Shown here: one piece after another, positions 37,376-45,804 of the stretch | Numbering within the stretch: position 1 is the stretch's first letter | How the letters are laid out: each line of letters starts with the position of its first letter | Assembly: GCA_016841645.1 (NCBI GenBank) | Contig: JAENYS010000020.1 | Location: 1-48,352, forward strand | DNA from: Desulfoscipio geothermicus | GTDB taxonomy: Bacteria > Bacillota > Desulfotomaculia > Desulfotomaculales > Desulfallaceae | DNA length: 48,352 nucleotides | Direction of reading: 5' to 3' | Position numbers and translations under genes: made by a program | The notes under the pieces: generated by a model | Told to the model about the DNA's origin: nothing | The model's input: the letters and a program-made list of their open reading frames with translations, nothing else | The model's database searches: none

Positions 37376-38602
37376 TTATGAGACCGGTTTTCCTGCTTCC
37401 ATTAAAACCTTACTGCCTACCAGGAAAAATCCCTGGATAAATAACAATAACCCGGTTCCTATAAGTAGCCATTCTATTTTAACTATGTCGGCTATTGGTC
37501 CGAATACAAGCATCCCAAGTGGCATCATCGATGTTGCGATCATTCCTAATACACCAAATACTCTTCCTAGATAGTCCCCCTCAACTTTCTCCTGTAACAA
37601 GACCGTGGCAGGAGTATGAAAAAAAGGCATGGTAATGCCTGTTATAACCATGAAAATCAAATAAATCCAAAAAACAGGAACAAGCCCAAGCGCAAATGTA
37701 CAGACACCGAAAATAAGACTCGCTAGTGTCATGGTATGAATCCTGTTTTTAAAGCCTCCCCAAGAAGCGATGATGATTCCACCGAACATCATACCCAAGG
37801 AAAAGGCGATTTCTATCGCAGTTAAACGCCAAACATCGTCACCAAAGCTGCGCGTGACCTGAAGGGGAGTTAGAAATGCAGCAGGTGCTGCTAGAACAAA
37901 GAAAAATGCTAAAAACACAAATAAACGCTTAACAAATTCATGATTAATGATATAGGTTATACCTTGTTGAAAATCGCTGAAATAGCTGGTCTTTTGCTTT
38001 TCTAATGCTTTTGCGTGAACCGGAATATTCAAAAATGCAAGTAAGATAGTGATCGCTATGGCTGCAGTTATCACATCTATAAAGAAAATAGTTTCGATTG
38101 TAGCCATTGTTAAGAGAGCGCCGCTGACCATGGGAGATACAAGCGTTACGAAAGCCTGAAGACTTCCGTTTGTTCCATTCACCGCAGTCAACTTATCCTC
38201 CGGCACAATCTGGGGAAGAATGGCCCCGACCGCCGGAATTTGTATGCCTGTTCCAAGAGAGCGGATAGCAGACATCACAAAAAGCAGCCAAAGTGCATCG
38301 TATCCCATTAAAAACAGGATCGCTAATATAAGCGTGGAAACCGCAATCATTGAATCAGATAGAATGATTAGCAGTTTTCGGTTGTAGCGATCAGCCCACA
38401 CTCCCGCAACGGGAGATAGAATAAAGGCCGGCACAAACCCACAAATAATAGATATTGTCATCATAACGCCTGACTGCGTGGTTAATGTGATATACCACAT
38501 TATGGCATATTGAACCAGGGATGACCCAAAAAGCGATATGGTCTGGCCGCTTAAAAAAAGAATAATGTTCTTTTTCCAATTTGTTTGTTTATCTAGACTC
38601 AT
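37376..38602 (-). CDS. MFS drug exporter (MefA/DHA3-like)
   Basis: This is a protein of about 408 residues with 12 predicted membrane helices. The motif A loop is GVWADRYNRKLLIILSD (about 68-84), and the helix 4-5 and 7-10 arrangement resembles MFS_3 proteins such as macrolide exporters and enterobactin exporter relatives. AAGG lies nine bases before the ATG at 38602; a GTG one codon earlier is possible. The C-terminus (MEAGKPVS) ends exactly where the remnant of a second MFS gene begins, so its last residues may be altered. The drug or metabolite exported is not predictable. Confidence 0.88.
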   Translation of the reverse strand: MSLDKQTNWKKNIILFLSGQTISLFGSSLVQYAIMWYITLTTQSGVMMTISIICGFVPAFILSPVAGVWADRYNRKLLIILSDSMIAVSTLILAILFLMGYDALWLLFVMSAIRSLGTGIQIPAVGAILPQIVPEDKLTAVNGTNGSLQAFVTLVSPMVSGALLTMATIETIFFIDVITAAIAITILLAFLNIPVHAKALEKQKTSYFSDFQQGITYIINHEFVKRLFVFLAFFFVLAAPAAFLTPLQVTRSFGDDVWRLTAIEIAFSLGMMFGGIIIASWGGFKNRIHTMTLASLIFGVCTFALGLVPVFWIYLIFMVITGITMPFFHTPATVLLQEKVEGDYLGRVFGVLGMIATSMMPLGMLVFGPIADIVKIEWLLIGTGLLLFIQGFFLVGSKVLMEAGKPVS

Positions 38603-38858
38603 CACACACGTCCTTCTCTATTTCATCTCATCTATGATGTTATTGCATAATCCTGATACTTATTAAAATCGCTGTGCTTGCATTCAACTAATAATTTGGT
38701 ACCGTTTTATTCATAAGATGTTGAAAGAACATTTCATTCTCGTTAAAATATAAAATTAATTGTCCTTGGCCATTGGGAATAAGTATTTAGATTTACATAT
38801 TAATATAGCCTTTGTATTTTTACTCATTTTTCAAGTCCTTTCATTCTTTTGAAATAGC

Positions 38859-38887
38859 AAAAAAACACAGGTTATCTGCCTGTGTTT
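38859..38887 (-). terminator. intrinsic terminator
   Basis: On the minus strand a 9-bp stem (AAACACAGG with CCTGTGTTT) with a 7-base loop is followed by TTTTTTT. It lies in the gene-free stretch 38603-39447, where I see no other feature. The transcript it ends would come from the oxidoreductase remnant side. Confidence 0.7.
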
Positions 38888-39447
38888 CAGAGTAAATGGA
38901 TAAATACCTGTCAATATAAATCGGGAAAGAGAGATCTTTCACTATATGTGTAATCTCCAAAATGAAAAACCACACATAAATTACACTTATCCCCACAAAC
39001 TATTCTCACATGGTTTTTTTTCGTGGATAAGTAGTAAATTTCAACTTTGAAACTCAACAAAAAAGAAGGCGGAATTGTCCCTCTTTTTTAACGATCATAA
39101 AATAAAGGTTTCCCTAAAAACAGACAGACCAATCCCATTTACTCTGCAGACAAGCAGAGACTTTAAACGTATTCAATTAACGGTTTAAAGTTTGGATTCG
39201 AAGTCTGATAGATTTCACAGGGAGAACCTCCATTTCTTTAAAGCTAAGCTTATCTTAACATAGTACATAATTATTATCAATGTAATTGTTGACCGCCAGT
39301 ATGCAGCAGCTAACTGGAAACCCGGGCAAGGCAGAAAACTGTTGCTTATGGACGGATCGGTATCCAGATTTCACTTCTAACATCCATAATCATTTAATCA
39401 TTTAATCACAACCCGCTTATGAAAATTTAGCCGCCAGCAATTGGCAA

Positions 39448-39857
39448 CTATTTTCTTATTACCACGTATATATTTTCCATAGAGGTTTGCTGGTGCTCGT
39501 TTACTTTAATCCACCGGCTTATTTCCACCGGTGTGCCTTTGAGAAAATCAACGTTGGGCTCTTAACCCCGACGGCCACCACCATGCCACAGGGCACTATC
39601 CTGCCGCTTTTAAGCTTTAATCCCTTTACGTTATCGTGCGCGTCCAATATCACTGAGGCTACCAGACATTCGGCTGCCCTTTGGTCCAACTGCAAGGGCA
39701 TAATATGCTCCGCCACTTCAACCACGGTTACCTTGACCCCACGCTCGGCAAGGACGCAGACTGCATCCATGCCTACCAAACCATGTTTAATGCCCTGGCC
39801 AGTTCCACGGCAACCGGGGACATCAGACCGCAGTTCTCCAAACCACCGCTGGTGCAA
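39448..39857 (-). pseudogene. decayed pyridine-nucleotide disulfide oxidoreductase
   Basis: On the minus strand HGLVGMDAVCVLAERGVKVT and VEVAEHIMPLQLDQRAAECL match the NAD(P)-binding fold of FAD-dependent NADH oxidases and rubredoxin or nitrite reductase relatives. GLKLKSGRIVPCGMVVAVG follows after a short deletion. After a frameshift near 39520, IKVNEHQQTSMENIYV matches the stretch just before the FAD-binding GD motif, but then the frame ends at 39448 without it. The N-terminal FAD-binding part is absent. No ribosome site or start is visible. Confidence 0.75.
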
Positions 39858-39880
39858 TCGGCAGAAAGCACTATAATATG

Positions 39881-40621
39881 TTAATTAATTAAATAAACCA
39901 TTTCCGCAGTTGCCCTAATTTGTACCAAGCCAGGGTTAATAGGAGTAGATATAGCACTATCTCCACCAGCCCCGGTAGCCATACTCTTATCAAAAAGAAT
40001 CGGTGGTAGTGCATCATTATACCAGTTACCACTGGCGGATTTAATCCCAACGATTTTTTTGTCTAATGCTGAAGCAATAACCTCTGCTTTTACACGGGCG
40101 TCTTCTATGGCCTGAGTTAGTGCCTTAGCTTTTTGCCCCGTACTGCCTTCAACATAGAATCTGATATTTTGCACCTGATTAATCCCGCTCTTAACTGCCA
40201 GGTCTATTATTTTACCTATCAATGCAGTATCACGCACTGTTGCTGTTATTTCGTTACGTACTTCATAGCCACTAATTTTGGGAGATTTCCCTTCCTCATA
40301 AATATACTTGGGATTAAGATAATATCCGGAAGTATTAATGTCAGTGGCCGAAATTCCATCGTTTTTTAATGAATTTATAACCTTGGTTAGCAATTCAGAG
40401 TTTTTAGCTTGAGCTACTCCTGCATCATCTGCTTCGGTAATCACCGCAAAATTAATATCCGCCGCATTAGGAGCCAGCTTAATAATACCTTCTCCGTTTA
40501 CTGAAATAACGTTGGTTAAATCCTTTTCCGCACCGGCAAAGCAAGAGGTACCTAAGAAAAGTAGACATATTGTGGAAAGCATAATAATAAACAAAAATTT
40601 AGTTTTCAATTTAGTCATCAT
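39881..40621 (-). CDS. SIMPL-domain (DUF541) exported protein
   Basis: This is a protein of 246 residues from ATG 40621 with AGGAGG upstream. The signal peptide comprises basic residues, a hydrophobic core of about 15 residues and a likely cleavage after CFA near residue 29. The SIMPL/DUF541 domain follows: VISVNGEGIIKLAPNAADINFAV, DINTSGYYLNPKYIYEEGK, GYEVRNEITATVRD, and the helix ALTQAIEDARVKAEVIASAL. Family members are periplasmic or outer-surface proteins of unsettled function, some linked to oxidative stress. Single gene, no operon partners. Confidence 0.9.
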   Translation of the reverse strand: MMTKLKTKFLFIIMLSTICLLFLGTSCFAGAEKDLTNVISVNGEGIIKLAPNAADINFAVITEADDAGVAQAKNSELLTKVINSLKNDGISATDINTSGYYLNPKYIYEEGKSPKISGYEVRNEITATVRDTALIGKIIDLAVKSGINQVQNIRFYVEGSTGQKAKALTQAIEDARVKAEVIASALDKKIVGIKSASGNWYNDALPPILFDKSMATGAGGDSAISTPINPGLVQIRATAEMVYLIN

Positions 40622-40861
40622 CCGATAAACCTCCTTTTATGGACGAACATCAATCCCCCTTTATTGCTGATTTGTTCATTCTGACGTTATATGTATATAT
40701 ATTGTTCCCAGGAAAAGCTGTTACCTTCCTGGGACTGATTATAGGAAAGTATCTATTGGTATCTTTGCTTTGTGCCCTAATTCTAGGTTTAAGCAAAAGG
40801 AATTGGTCTCCTTTACTGTTCTGCGAACTACCTGCCCTACTGATAAAACTATACCATTTAA

Positions 40862-40902
40862 GGGATAACCGCTACAGTCAACATGCCGATAGCGGTTATC
40901 CC
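40862..40902. terminator. hairpin at the 3' end of the P1 peptidase gene
   Basis: A perfect 12-bp stem (arms 40862-40873 and 40891-40902, GGGATAACCGCT and its complement) with a 17-base loop overlaps the P1 peptidase stop codon. The T run is short on either side (TTTCT on the plus strand). It may terminate or protect the transcript. Confidence 0.5.
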
Positions 40903-41864
40903 TTTCTGCCCATATCCCCCCAGGCCAATAAATTCCCCCACCCCTTGGCTGCTTTAACGCCATTGGTAATGGACATAGACATAACTTCACCGGCCAGTGT
41001 ACCGATGAGGTTTATATCTGCGGTCACCTCTCCTGTTGCCAAAGCAAATATGGTATCCCCGTCAAACATGGTATGAACAGGATTTATTGACCGGGCAAAA
41101 CCATCATGGGCCGTCTGGGCAACCTTGTTGGCCTGGGCCTTGGATAATTTACCATTGGTAGCTATTACTCCAATGGTTGTATTACGCATGGGAAAGCCTG
41201 CCGTCTTGCCTGTTTCCAGAATGCACTTTATGCTATTTATATATTTCCCGGTTTTCCTGTCTATTGCACCGGCGAGCAGTTCATTAGTTATATGGTCGTA
41301 TACATCCCCATAGCTGTTGACTGCAACAATTGCCCCCACGCGGAGATCACCTACCTGTAAGCTTGCACTGCCCAAACCTGACTTCATCGCATTATACGGA
41401 CCGGATATTTTCCCAACTGTTGCCCCAGTTCCGGCACCTATATTACCCTGTAGTTTTTGGTTCTCTGAAGCATTAACGCAGGCCTGATAGCCCATTTGGA
41501 AATCAGGTCTTATCCTGTAATCCCCTATATTTAAATCAAACAATACCGCACTGCACACTATGGGCACCCGTGTAACCCCAACATCAAAACCAATGTTATT
41601 TTCCTCTAAAAAAGCCATTACACCCGACGCCGCATCCAAGCCAAAGGCACTACCTCCTGCCAAAACTATAGCATGGACTTTATCCACAAGTGTCTCTGGC
41701 CTCAGCAGATCAGTTTCTCTTGTGCCGGGTGCCGCCCCCCTTACATCTACGCCGGCAGTAGCGCCCTGCATACAAATTATCACTGTACAGCCGGTCATTG
41801 CCCGAAAATCCTGGGCATGGCCAACCTTTAAGCCAGGTATGTCTGTTATATATCCACCATACAT
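40896..41864 (-). CDS. P1-family (DmpA-like) aminopeptidase
   Basis: This is a protein of about 322 residues of the S58/P1 family of self-processing N-terminal nucleophile hydrolases. Characteristic stretches are ITDIPGLKVGHAQD at the start, ATAGVDVRGAAPGTRETDLL, VLAGGSAFGLDAASGVM, and the region NTTIGVIATNGKLSKAQANK, where the nucleophile is expected after autocleavage. The first ATG at 41870 is three bases from the GAGG; the ATG at 41864 is better spaced. These enzymes act on N-terminal amino acids, beta-peptides or D-amino acid amides. No linked transporter or pathway genes are visible. Confidence 0.88.
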   Translation of the reverse strand: MYGGYITDIPGLKVGHAQDFRAMTGCTVIICMQGATAGVDVRGAAPGTRETDLLRPETLVDKVHAIVLAGGSAFGLDAASGVMAFLEENNIGFDVGVTRVPIVCSAVLFDLNIGDYRIRPDFQMGYQACVNASENQKLQGNIGAGTGATVGKISGPYNAMKSGLGSASLQVGDLRVGAIVAVNSYGDVYDHITNELLAGAIDRKTGKYINSIKCILETGKTAGFPMRNTTIGVIATNGKLSKAQANKVAQTAHDGFARSINPVHTMFDGDTIFALATGEVTADINLIGTLAGEVMSMSITNGVKAAKGWGNLLAWGDMGRKG

Positions 41865-42046
41865 ACACATGTACCTCGTTATAGAACTTCTCTTTATACC
41901 TCCACCTATTCGCACATTTTACCAATTTCCCTTTATTGGCTTAAATATAATTTTTTTTTTGGAAAATACTTAATTACATTTGACTCATTTGAATACATTT
42001 TTACCCACCTAAAAAGTCCAATATCATATTTTTTCACCAAAGAATG

Positions 42047-42055
42047 TGGTATAAT
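42047..42055 (+). promoter_or_regulatory. extended -10 promoter of the agr locus
   Basis: TGGTATAAT (TG-N-TATAAT) lies 70 bases before the first gene of the agr-type operon. No good -35 box is visible, as is common for extended -10 promoters. Confidence 0.55.
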
Positions 42056-42124
42056 AATGCAAATAATTTAGTTAATAAATATATAAACAATATTAATAGT
42101 ATATTTATTTGAAGGAAATAGGCT

Positions 42125-42583
42125 ATGAATACTGCTATATTTTTATTACAAGGCATACCGGAGACAATTGGAGTCTTAGCTTTAAGTTTAACACTCGCAA
42201 GAATTCCTCTGCGCTGGCTTCCCATAGTTGCAGGGGGGGGTATTATATCTATTATTAGCTCAGCAATCAGGTTACTACCTTTTGCATTAGGTCTTCATAC
42301 AATTGCCTTGCTTTTAATGTGCGTTTTCTTTATTGCTAAAACAACTCGTATATCAGCATCTAAAAGTTTTATTGCGACTATCTCAAGTGTAATAACTTTG
42401 ATATTTTTCGAAATCGTTGTTCATTTATCCATTGCCAAACTAACAACGTTAAACCTCAAGGCAATACCTACCGATTCTTTATTATGGTTCCTTATTGGAA
42501 TGCCGCAGGCTATAATAATGCTTATTCTAGCTATATTGGTTTCAAAAATTAATAAACCTGTATCAAATGGATGGAAGATATGA
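42125..42583 (+). CDS. membrane protein of the agr locus, unknown
   Basis: This is a protein of 152 residues with about four membrane helices: near 3-22, 30-50, 57-72 and 80-100, plus one near 122-142. The gene ends in an ATGA overlap with agrB, so the two are co-translated. Uncharacterised membrane proteins of this size precede agrB in several anaerobic Firmicutes. I do not recognise a motif that tells its function. GAAGGAAA lies eight to ten bases before the ATG. Confidence 0.75.
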   Translation: MNTAIFLLQGIPETIGVLALSLTLARIPLRWLPIVAGGGIISIISSAIRLLPFALGLHTIALLLMCVFFIAKTTRISASKSFIATISSVITLIFFEIVVHLSIAKLTTLNLKAIPTDSLLWFLIGMPQAIIMLILAILVSKINKPVSNGWKI

Positions 42584-43212
42584 GTTACCTATCAATTAGC
42601 AAACGCATAGCAGGTTATTTGTCCTCCGGAACGGAACTTTCATCCGAAAAGGAAGAAATCATTACTTATGTTATTGAAGTAATTTTAATTAATGTACTAA
42701 ATCTTATAAATTTACTTTTACTTGGTCTACTATTTAATGTGCTACCCGGAGTTATTACCTGCTTAATCGCAGTAAGATTTTTAAGGCATAATGCCGGTGG
42801 GGCGCATTCTAATTCACCGTGGCGTTGCGCTCTAATAACAGCCGTGGTTTTTGTATCAATATCAATGGCAGCCTCCTATCTATCTAATATTAATCAAACA
42901 TACATAGACAGTATGGCCATTGTAGCAATAGGTTTAGGAACATTTTTATTCGCTCGATTAGCTCCCGTGGATTCACCTGCCGCACCTATTATATCTGCTA
43001 ACCGAAGGAAAAGGTTAAAATATTCATCATTAATTGTTATTGCCATTATATCATTAGTCATGGTATTTCTTAGACAAAGTGTATGGATATATAGTCAGGA
43101 AGTGCAGGTGGCTATAATTTTATCCGTACTATGGGTTAGTTTTAATTTAACACATTCTGCTCATCTATTAATATCAAACATAGACAGTTTGAACTTAAAA
43201 ATAAGGAGGTGA
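42580..43212 (+). CDS. agrB: AgrB-type peptide-processing membrane protease
   Basis: This is a protein of about 210 residues. AgrB is the cysteine endopeptidase that cleaves the AgrD pre-peptide and forms its thiolactone ring at the membrane. RFLRHNAGGAHSNSPWRC carries the catalytic pair H76 and C83, almost the positions known for the staphylococcal enzyme. Four to six membrane helices follow, with the conserved LAPVDSPAAPI loop. The gene overlaps the preceding one by four bases, and the ribosome site for agrD is formed by its last two arginine codons and stop. Confidence 0.93.
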   Translation: MSYLSISKRIAGYLSSGTELSSEKEEIITYVIEVILINVLNLINLLLLGLLFNVLPGVITCLIAVRFLRHNAGGAHSNSPWRCALITAVVFVSISMAASYLSNINQTYIDSMAIVAIGLGTFLFARLAPVDSPAAPIISANRRKRLKYSSLIVIAIISLVMVFLRQSVWIYSQEVQVAIILSVLWVSFNLTHSAHLLISNIDSLNLKIRR

Positions 43213-43219
43213 AGAAATT

Positions 43220-43342
43220 ATGAAAAAAATTATTGTTAAGTTAATGTGCTATGCAGCAACCACCACTTTGATTGCGCCATTCTTTATTAATTGTGTTGCT
43301 TGGCATTACCAGCCTGAGGTGCCCAAATCACTAAGAAGATAG
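43220..43342 (+). CDS. agrD: AgrD-type cyclic autoinducer pre-peptide (40 residues)
   Basis: This is a short gene just after agrB with AAGGAGGTG nine bases before the ATG. The product is MKKIIVKLMCYAATTTLIAP, then FFINCVAWHYQPEVPKSLRR. It has the three parts of AgrD: an amphipathic N-terminal leader, a core with C25, and an acidic, proline-rich C-terminal tail (QPEVPKSL) which AgrB removes. By analogy, a thiolactone between C25 and a residue four positions on (H29 if the ring has five members) would be formed. The exact peptide cannot be fixed from sequence. Confidence 0.9.
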   Translation: MKKIIVKLMCYAATTTLIAPFFINCVAWHYQPEVPKSLRR

Positions 43343-43352
43343 CATAAAGATT

Positions 43353-43380
43353 AAAGAAGGTGGCCATACCACCTTCTTTT
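43353..43380 (+). terminator. intrinsic terminator after agrD
   Basis: An 11-bp perfect stem (43353-43363 with 43369-43379, AAAGAAGGTGG) with a 5-base loop ends in TTCTTTT. It abuts the first codons of the next gene, so readthrough would link the signal genes to the c-di-GMP enzyme. Confidence 0.85.
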
Positions 43381-43396
43381 AATGGGGTGCATTATT

Positions 43397-45070
43397 TTGA
43401 TTACGGAAGAGGAAGAGAGGCAGAAACGAGTATATGAGTATATTACGACCACACATATGCTTTGTCTTCTTATTTTTGTAATTACTTTGATCCTAAGTAA
43501 TAGGAGCATATTCCCGAAAAATTATTTTTATCCTTTTGCCAACGTTGAGTTATTGCTTTTATTATGTTTATTAGGTCTAGTTGCTGTATTATCATATATT
43601 ACTAAAATGCGTTTAACACAAAAAACTTCGAACTCTTTATCATATATTGATTTTTTTTATATGGTTTTGCCCTTAATTTTAGCTGTATTCATTTTATTTT
43701 TATCTCATAAAAATCTTTCTCATACTGAAGCAATCCTTTTGCTTCCCATCTTAATTACTGCATCAATAAGAGGTAAAAAGGCCGGCATTTTTATGGCCTC
43801 AGTGTGCAGTTTATTTCTAATAATCAACAATGTTATTATGCAGCCAGAAGAATTTAACATATTTAAAGCTATAGAATCTTGTTTAATTTACATAAGTTTA
43901 ATGCATATTGTTGGTTGGTTTATCGGTGGGATGTCAGATATCGAGACAAAACACCGGAAACACCTAACCCAAATGGCAAACACCGACATACTAACCGGCC
44001 TATATAACCACCGCTATTTTCAAGAAAAATTAAAAGAATATTTTCAGTCTGTCTCTGAAATAAACCCCTTATCTTTAATTATTATTGATATTGACCATTT
44101 TAAGAACTATAACGATGGTTTTGGTCATCTTGCAGGGGATCATGTCTTAGAAATTTTAGGTAGTTTGCTTAAAGAAAATGTAAAAAGTGGTGTCGTGGCA
44201 AGATATGGCGGTGAAGAATTTGTTGTTTTGCTTCCGGGTTCCGATAGTGGCACTGCTATTCTAACAGCTGAAAGACTAAAGAAATTGGTTGAGGATTATA
44301 AATTTTATGGAGAGGAATATCAGCCTGGAGGTAAAATTACTATTTCTTGTGGTGTAGCAACAAGTCCTGTTCATGGAGTTAGTCCTAAAGAATTAATTAA
44401 ACGAGCTGATTATGCACTTTATAAAGCTAAAAGTCTTAGTAGAAATAAAGTTGAACTATACATTTCAGTATTTGAGGATCTTAGTCTCAATGAAAATGAA
44501 AAGGAGTCTTTTAATTCCATACGGACATTAGTATCTATAATTAATGCAAAAGACCGTTACACATTTGGCCATTCAGAAAGGATTACTGATTATTCCGTAA
44601 AACTAGCTATGAAGTTACAACTATCGGAAAAATGCATACAGCAACTAAAATATGCTGCATTTTTACATGATATTGGGAAAATAGAAGCAGATGGACATAT
44701 CCTAAATAAACCAGGCGCTCTTGATGACAATGAATGGAAAATTTTAAGGCAACATCCAATCTGGGGCAGTGAAATTGTCAAATCAGTCAGCCAATTAGTC
44801 CCAATTTCAAAGGTAATTTTATATCACCATGAAAATTACGATGGCTCGGGATACCCCGACGGAATTAAAGCTGAAAGCATCCCCTTATTAGCAAGGATTA
44901 TTAGAATTGTTGACAGTTTTGATGCTATGACATCTAATCGTATTTATAAAAAGAACATGACTCACAGTGAAGCAATTGAAGAAATTAAACGGTGTTCCGG
45001 GACTATGTTTGATCCTGAGTTAACCAATATATTTATTGATATTATCAATTCTAAAGATAACAAACTTTAA
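43397..45070 (+). CDS. GGDEF and HD-GYP bifunctional c-di-GMP enzyme with membrane sensor
   Basis: This is a protein of about 557 residues. The N-terminal 180 residues hold six or so membrane helices. A GGDEF domain follows with an active-type RYGGEEF motif (about 269-275); the inhibitory R-x-x-D site upstream of it is not present. A complete HD-GYP domain has HDIGK (about 424-428), HHE (477-479) and DGSGYP (482-487). The first should make and the second should break c-di-GMP. I prefer the TTG at 43397 because GGGGTG is seven bases upstream; an ATG at 43382 lies against the terminator and has no ribosome site. It is next to the agr locus, where AgrC/AgrA would normally be. Confidence 0.88.
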   Translation: MITEEEERQKRVYEYITTTHMLCLLIFVITLILSNRSIFPKNYFYPFANVELLLLLCLLGLVAVLSYITKMRLTQKTSNSLSYIDFFYMVLPLILAVFILFLSHKNLSHTEAILLLPILITASIRGKKAGIFMASVCSLFLIINNVIMQPEEFNIFKAIESCLIYISLMHIVGWFIGGMSDIETKHRKHLTQMANTDILTGLYNHRYFQEKLKEYFQSVSEINPLSLIIIDIDHFKNYNDGFGHLAGDHVLEILGSLLKENVKSGVVARYGGEEFVVLLPGSDSGTAILTAERLKKLVEDYKFYGEEYQPGGKITISCGVATSPVHGVSPKELIKRADYALYKAKSLSRNKVELYISVFEDLSLNENEKESFNSIRTLVSIINAKDRYTFGHSERITDYSVKLAMKLQLSEKCIQQLKYAAFLHDIGKIEADGHILNKPGALDDNEWKILRQHPIWGSEIVKSVSQLVPISKVILYHHENYDGSGYPDGIKAESIPLLARIIRIVDSFDAMTSNRIYKKNMTHSEAIEEIKRCSGTMFDPELTNIFIDIINSKDNKL

Positions 45071-45247
45071 GTCTCGTCAAACGCAGGAAACTCACACTGA
45101 ATTGAATGCTCTAATAATGTAAATTTATATATTGTCGGTAAAACATATAAACATTCATTCACTTTTGGACTTAGGCAATTACTTTTTCTTTTTCTACCAG
45201 TTGAAGAACCTCCCCAGTTGATGGATAATCCCGTGCTTCCGGTGAAA

Positions 45248-45281
45248 ATGCATCCACAAATACTAGTATTTGTGGATGCAT
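45248..45281. repeat. perfect 34-bp palindrome
   Basis: Arms 45248-45264 and 45265-45281 are exact complements with no loop; the left arm reads ATGCATCCACAAATACT. It lies in the 284-base gap between two convergent genes and has no T run. An extended-dyad protein binding site or the trace of a mobile element are both possible. A reading frame of 80 codons over it on the minus strand is not credible. Confidence 0.85.
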
Positions 45282-45354
45282 GACTTTCCCAAGAATTTTC
45301 ATTTTTCAAGCTAAATCTTAACCAAATATTTTCGAACGATTCGTTATTCAGACA

Positions 45355-45744
45355 TCATCTCATAAACTTGATAGTAATATCCGCCAAATACTTCCGCATC
45401 AAAGCAAAGGGTTCATGAACAAAACCATGTTCGTCTTGAAGTATTTGCTCAAATATATCCCTTTCAATAATTACATAAGGCTTAATTACTCCAAATGGAT
45501 GTTGCACTTCCGGAGCCAGCACTCCACTTTGAACTTCAGTAATTTTTAAGCCCTCGGCATATATTGTAAAATCACCCGCTTTTTCACCATTTTCCATAAT
45601 TTGCATACCAACGCTATACTTTTTCCCTGAGAAATACATCTCCAGCAAGGAATACAACTGAGGGTTTTTCTCAGCCAGAGCATCACCGGCTCGATTTTTC
45701 AGGGATACAAACTTTTCCCTAACTAAAACCTCAATGTCTGTCAT
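45355..45744 (-). CDS. unknown cytoplasmic protein
   Basis: This is a protein of 129 residues from ATG 45744 with GAGGAGG eight bases upstream. The N-terminal half is helical (VREKFVSLKNRAGDALAEKN), followed by strands (KKYSVGMQIMENGEKAGDFTI) and a second helical part. The layout is faintly like small lipid-carrier (SCP2) domains, but I cannot confirm it. It lies downstream of gltX on the same strand, 60 bases after its stop, and may be co-transcribed. Confidence 0.65.
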   Translation of the reverse strand: MTDIEVLVREKFVSLKNRAGDALAEKNPQLYSLLEMYFSGKKYSVGMQIMENGEKAGDFTIYAEGLKITEVQSGVLAPEVQHPFGVIKPYVIIERDIFEQILQDEHGFVHEPFALMRKYLADITIKFMR

Positions 45745-45804
45745 GCAAACTGCCTCCTCGTTAACAATATATAATGCTTATATGATATCCCTCATGGTTG
45801 AATA

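Noticed and set aside
38890-39447. Short imperfect repeats and T-rich runs in the gap after the MFS gene
   Set aside because: None forms a convincing stem with a T run or a repeat unit of constant length; apart from the terminator at 38859-38887 I see nothing here.
40639-41076. A plus-strand frame of 145 codons with hydrophobic stretches
   Set aside because: Its second half lies wholly opposite the well-supported P1 peptidase gene, there is no ribosome site, and the sequence matches nothing; the hydrophobic look comes from AT-rich DNA.
45067-45309. A minus-strand frame of 80 codons after the GGDEF/HD-GYP gene
   Set aside because: It has no ribosome binding site, reads through the 34-bp palindrome and has an unlikely composition rich in Ser, Thr and Cys.
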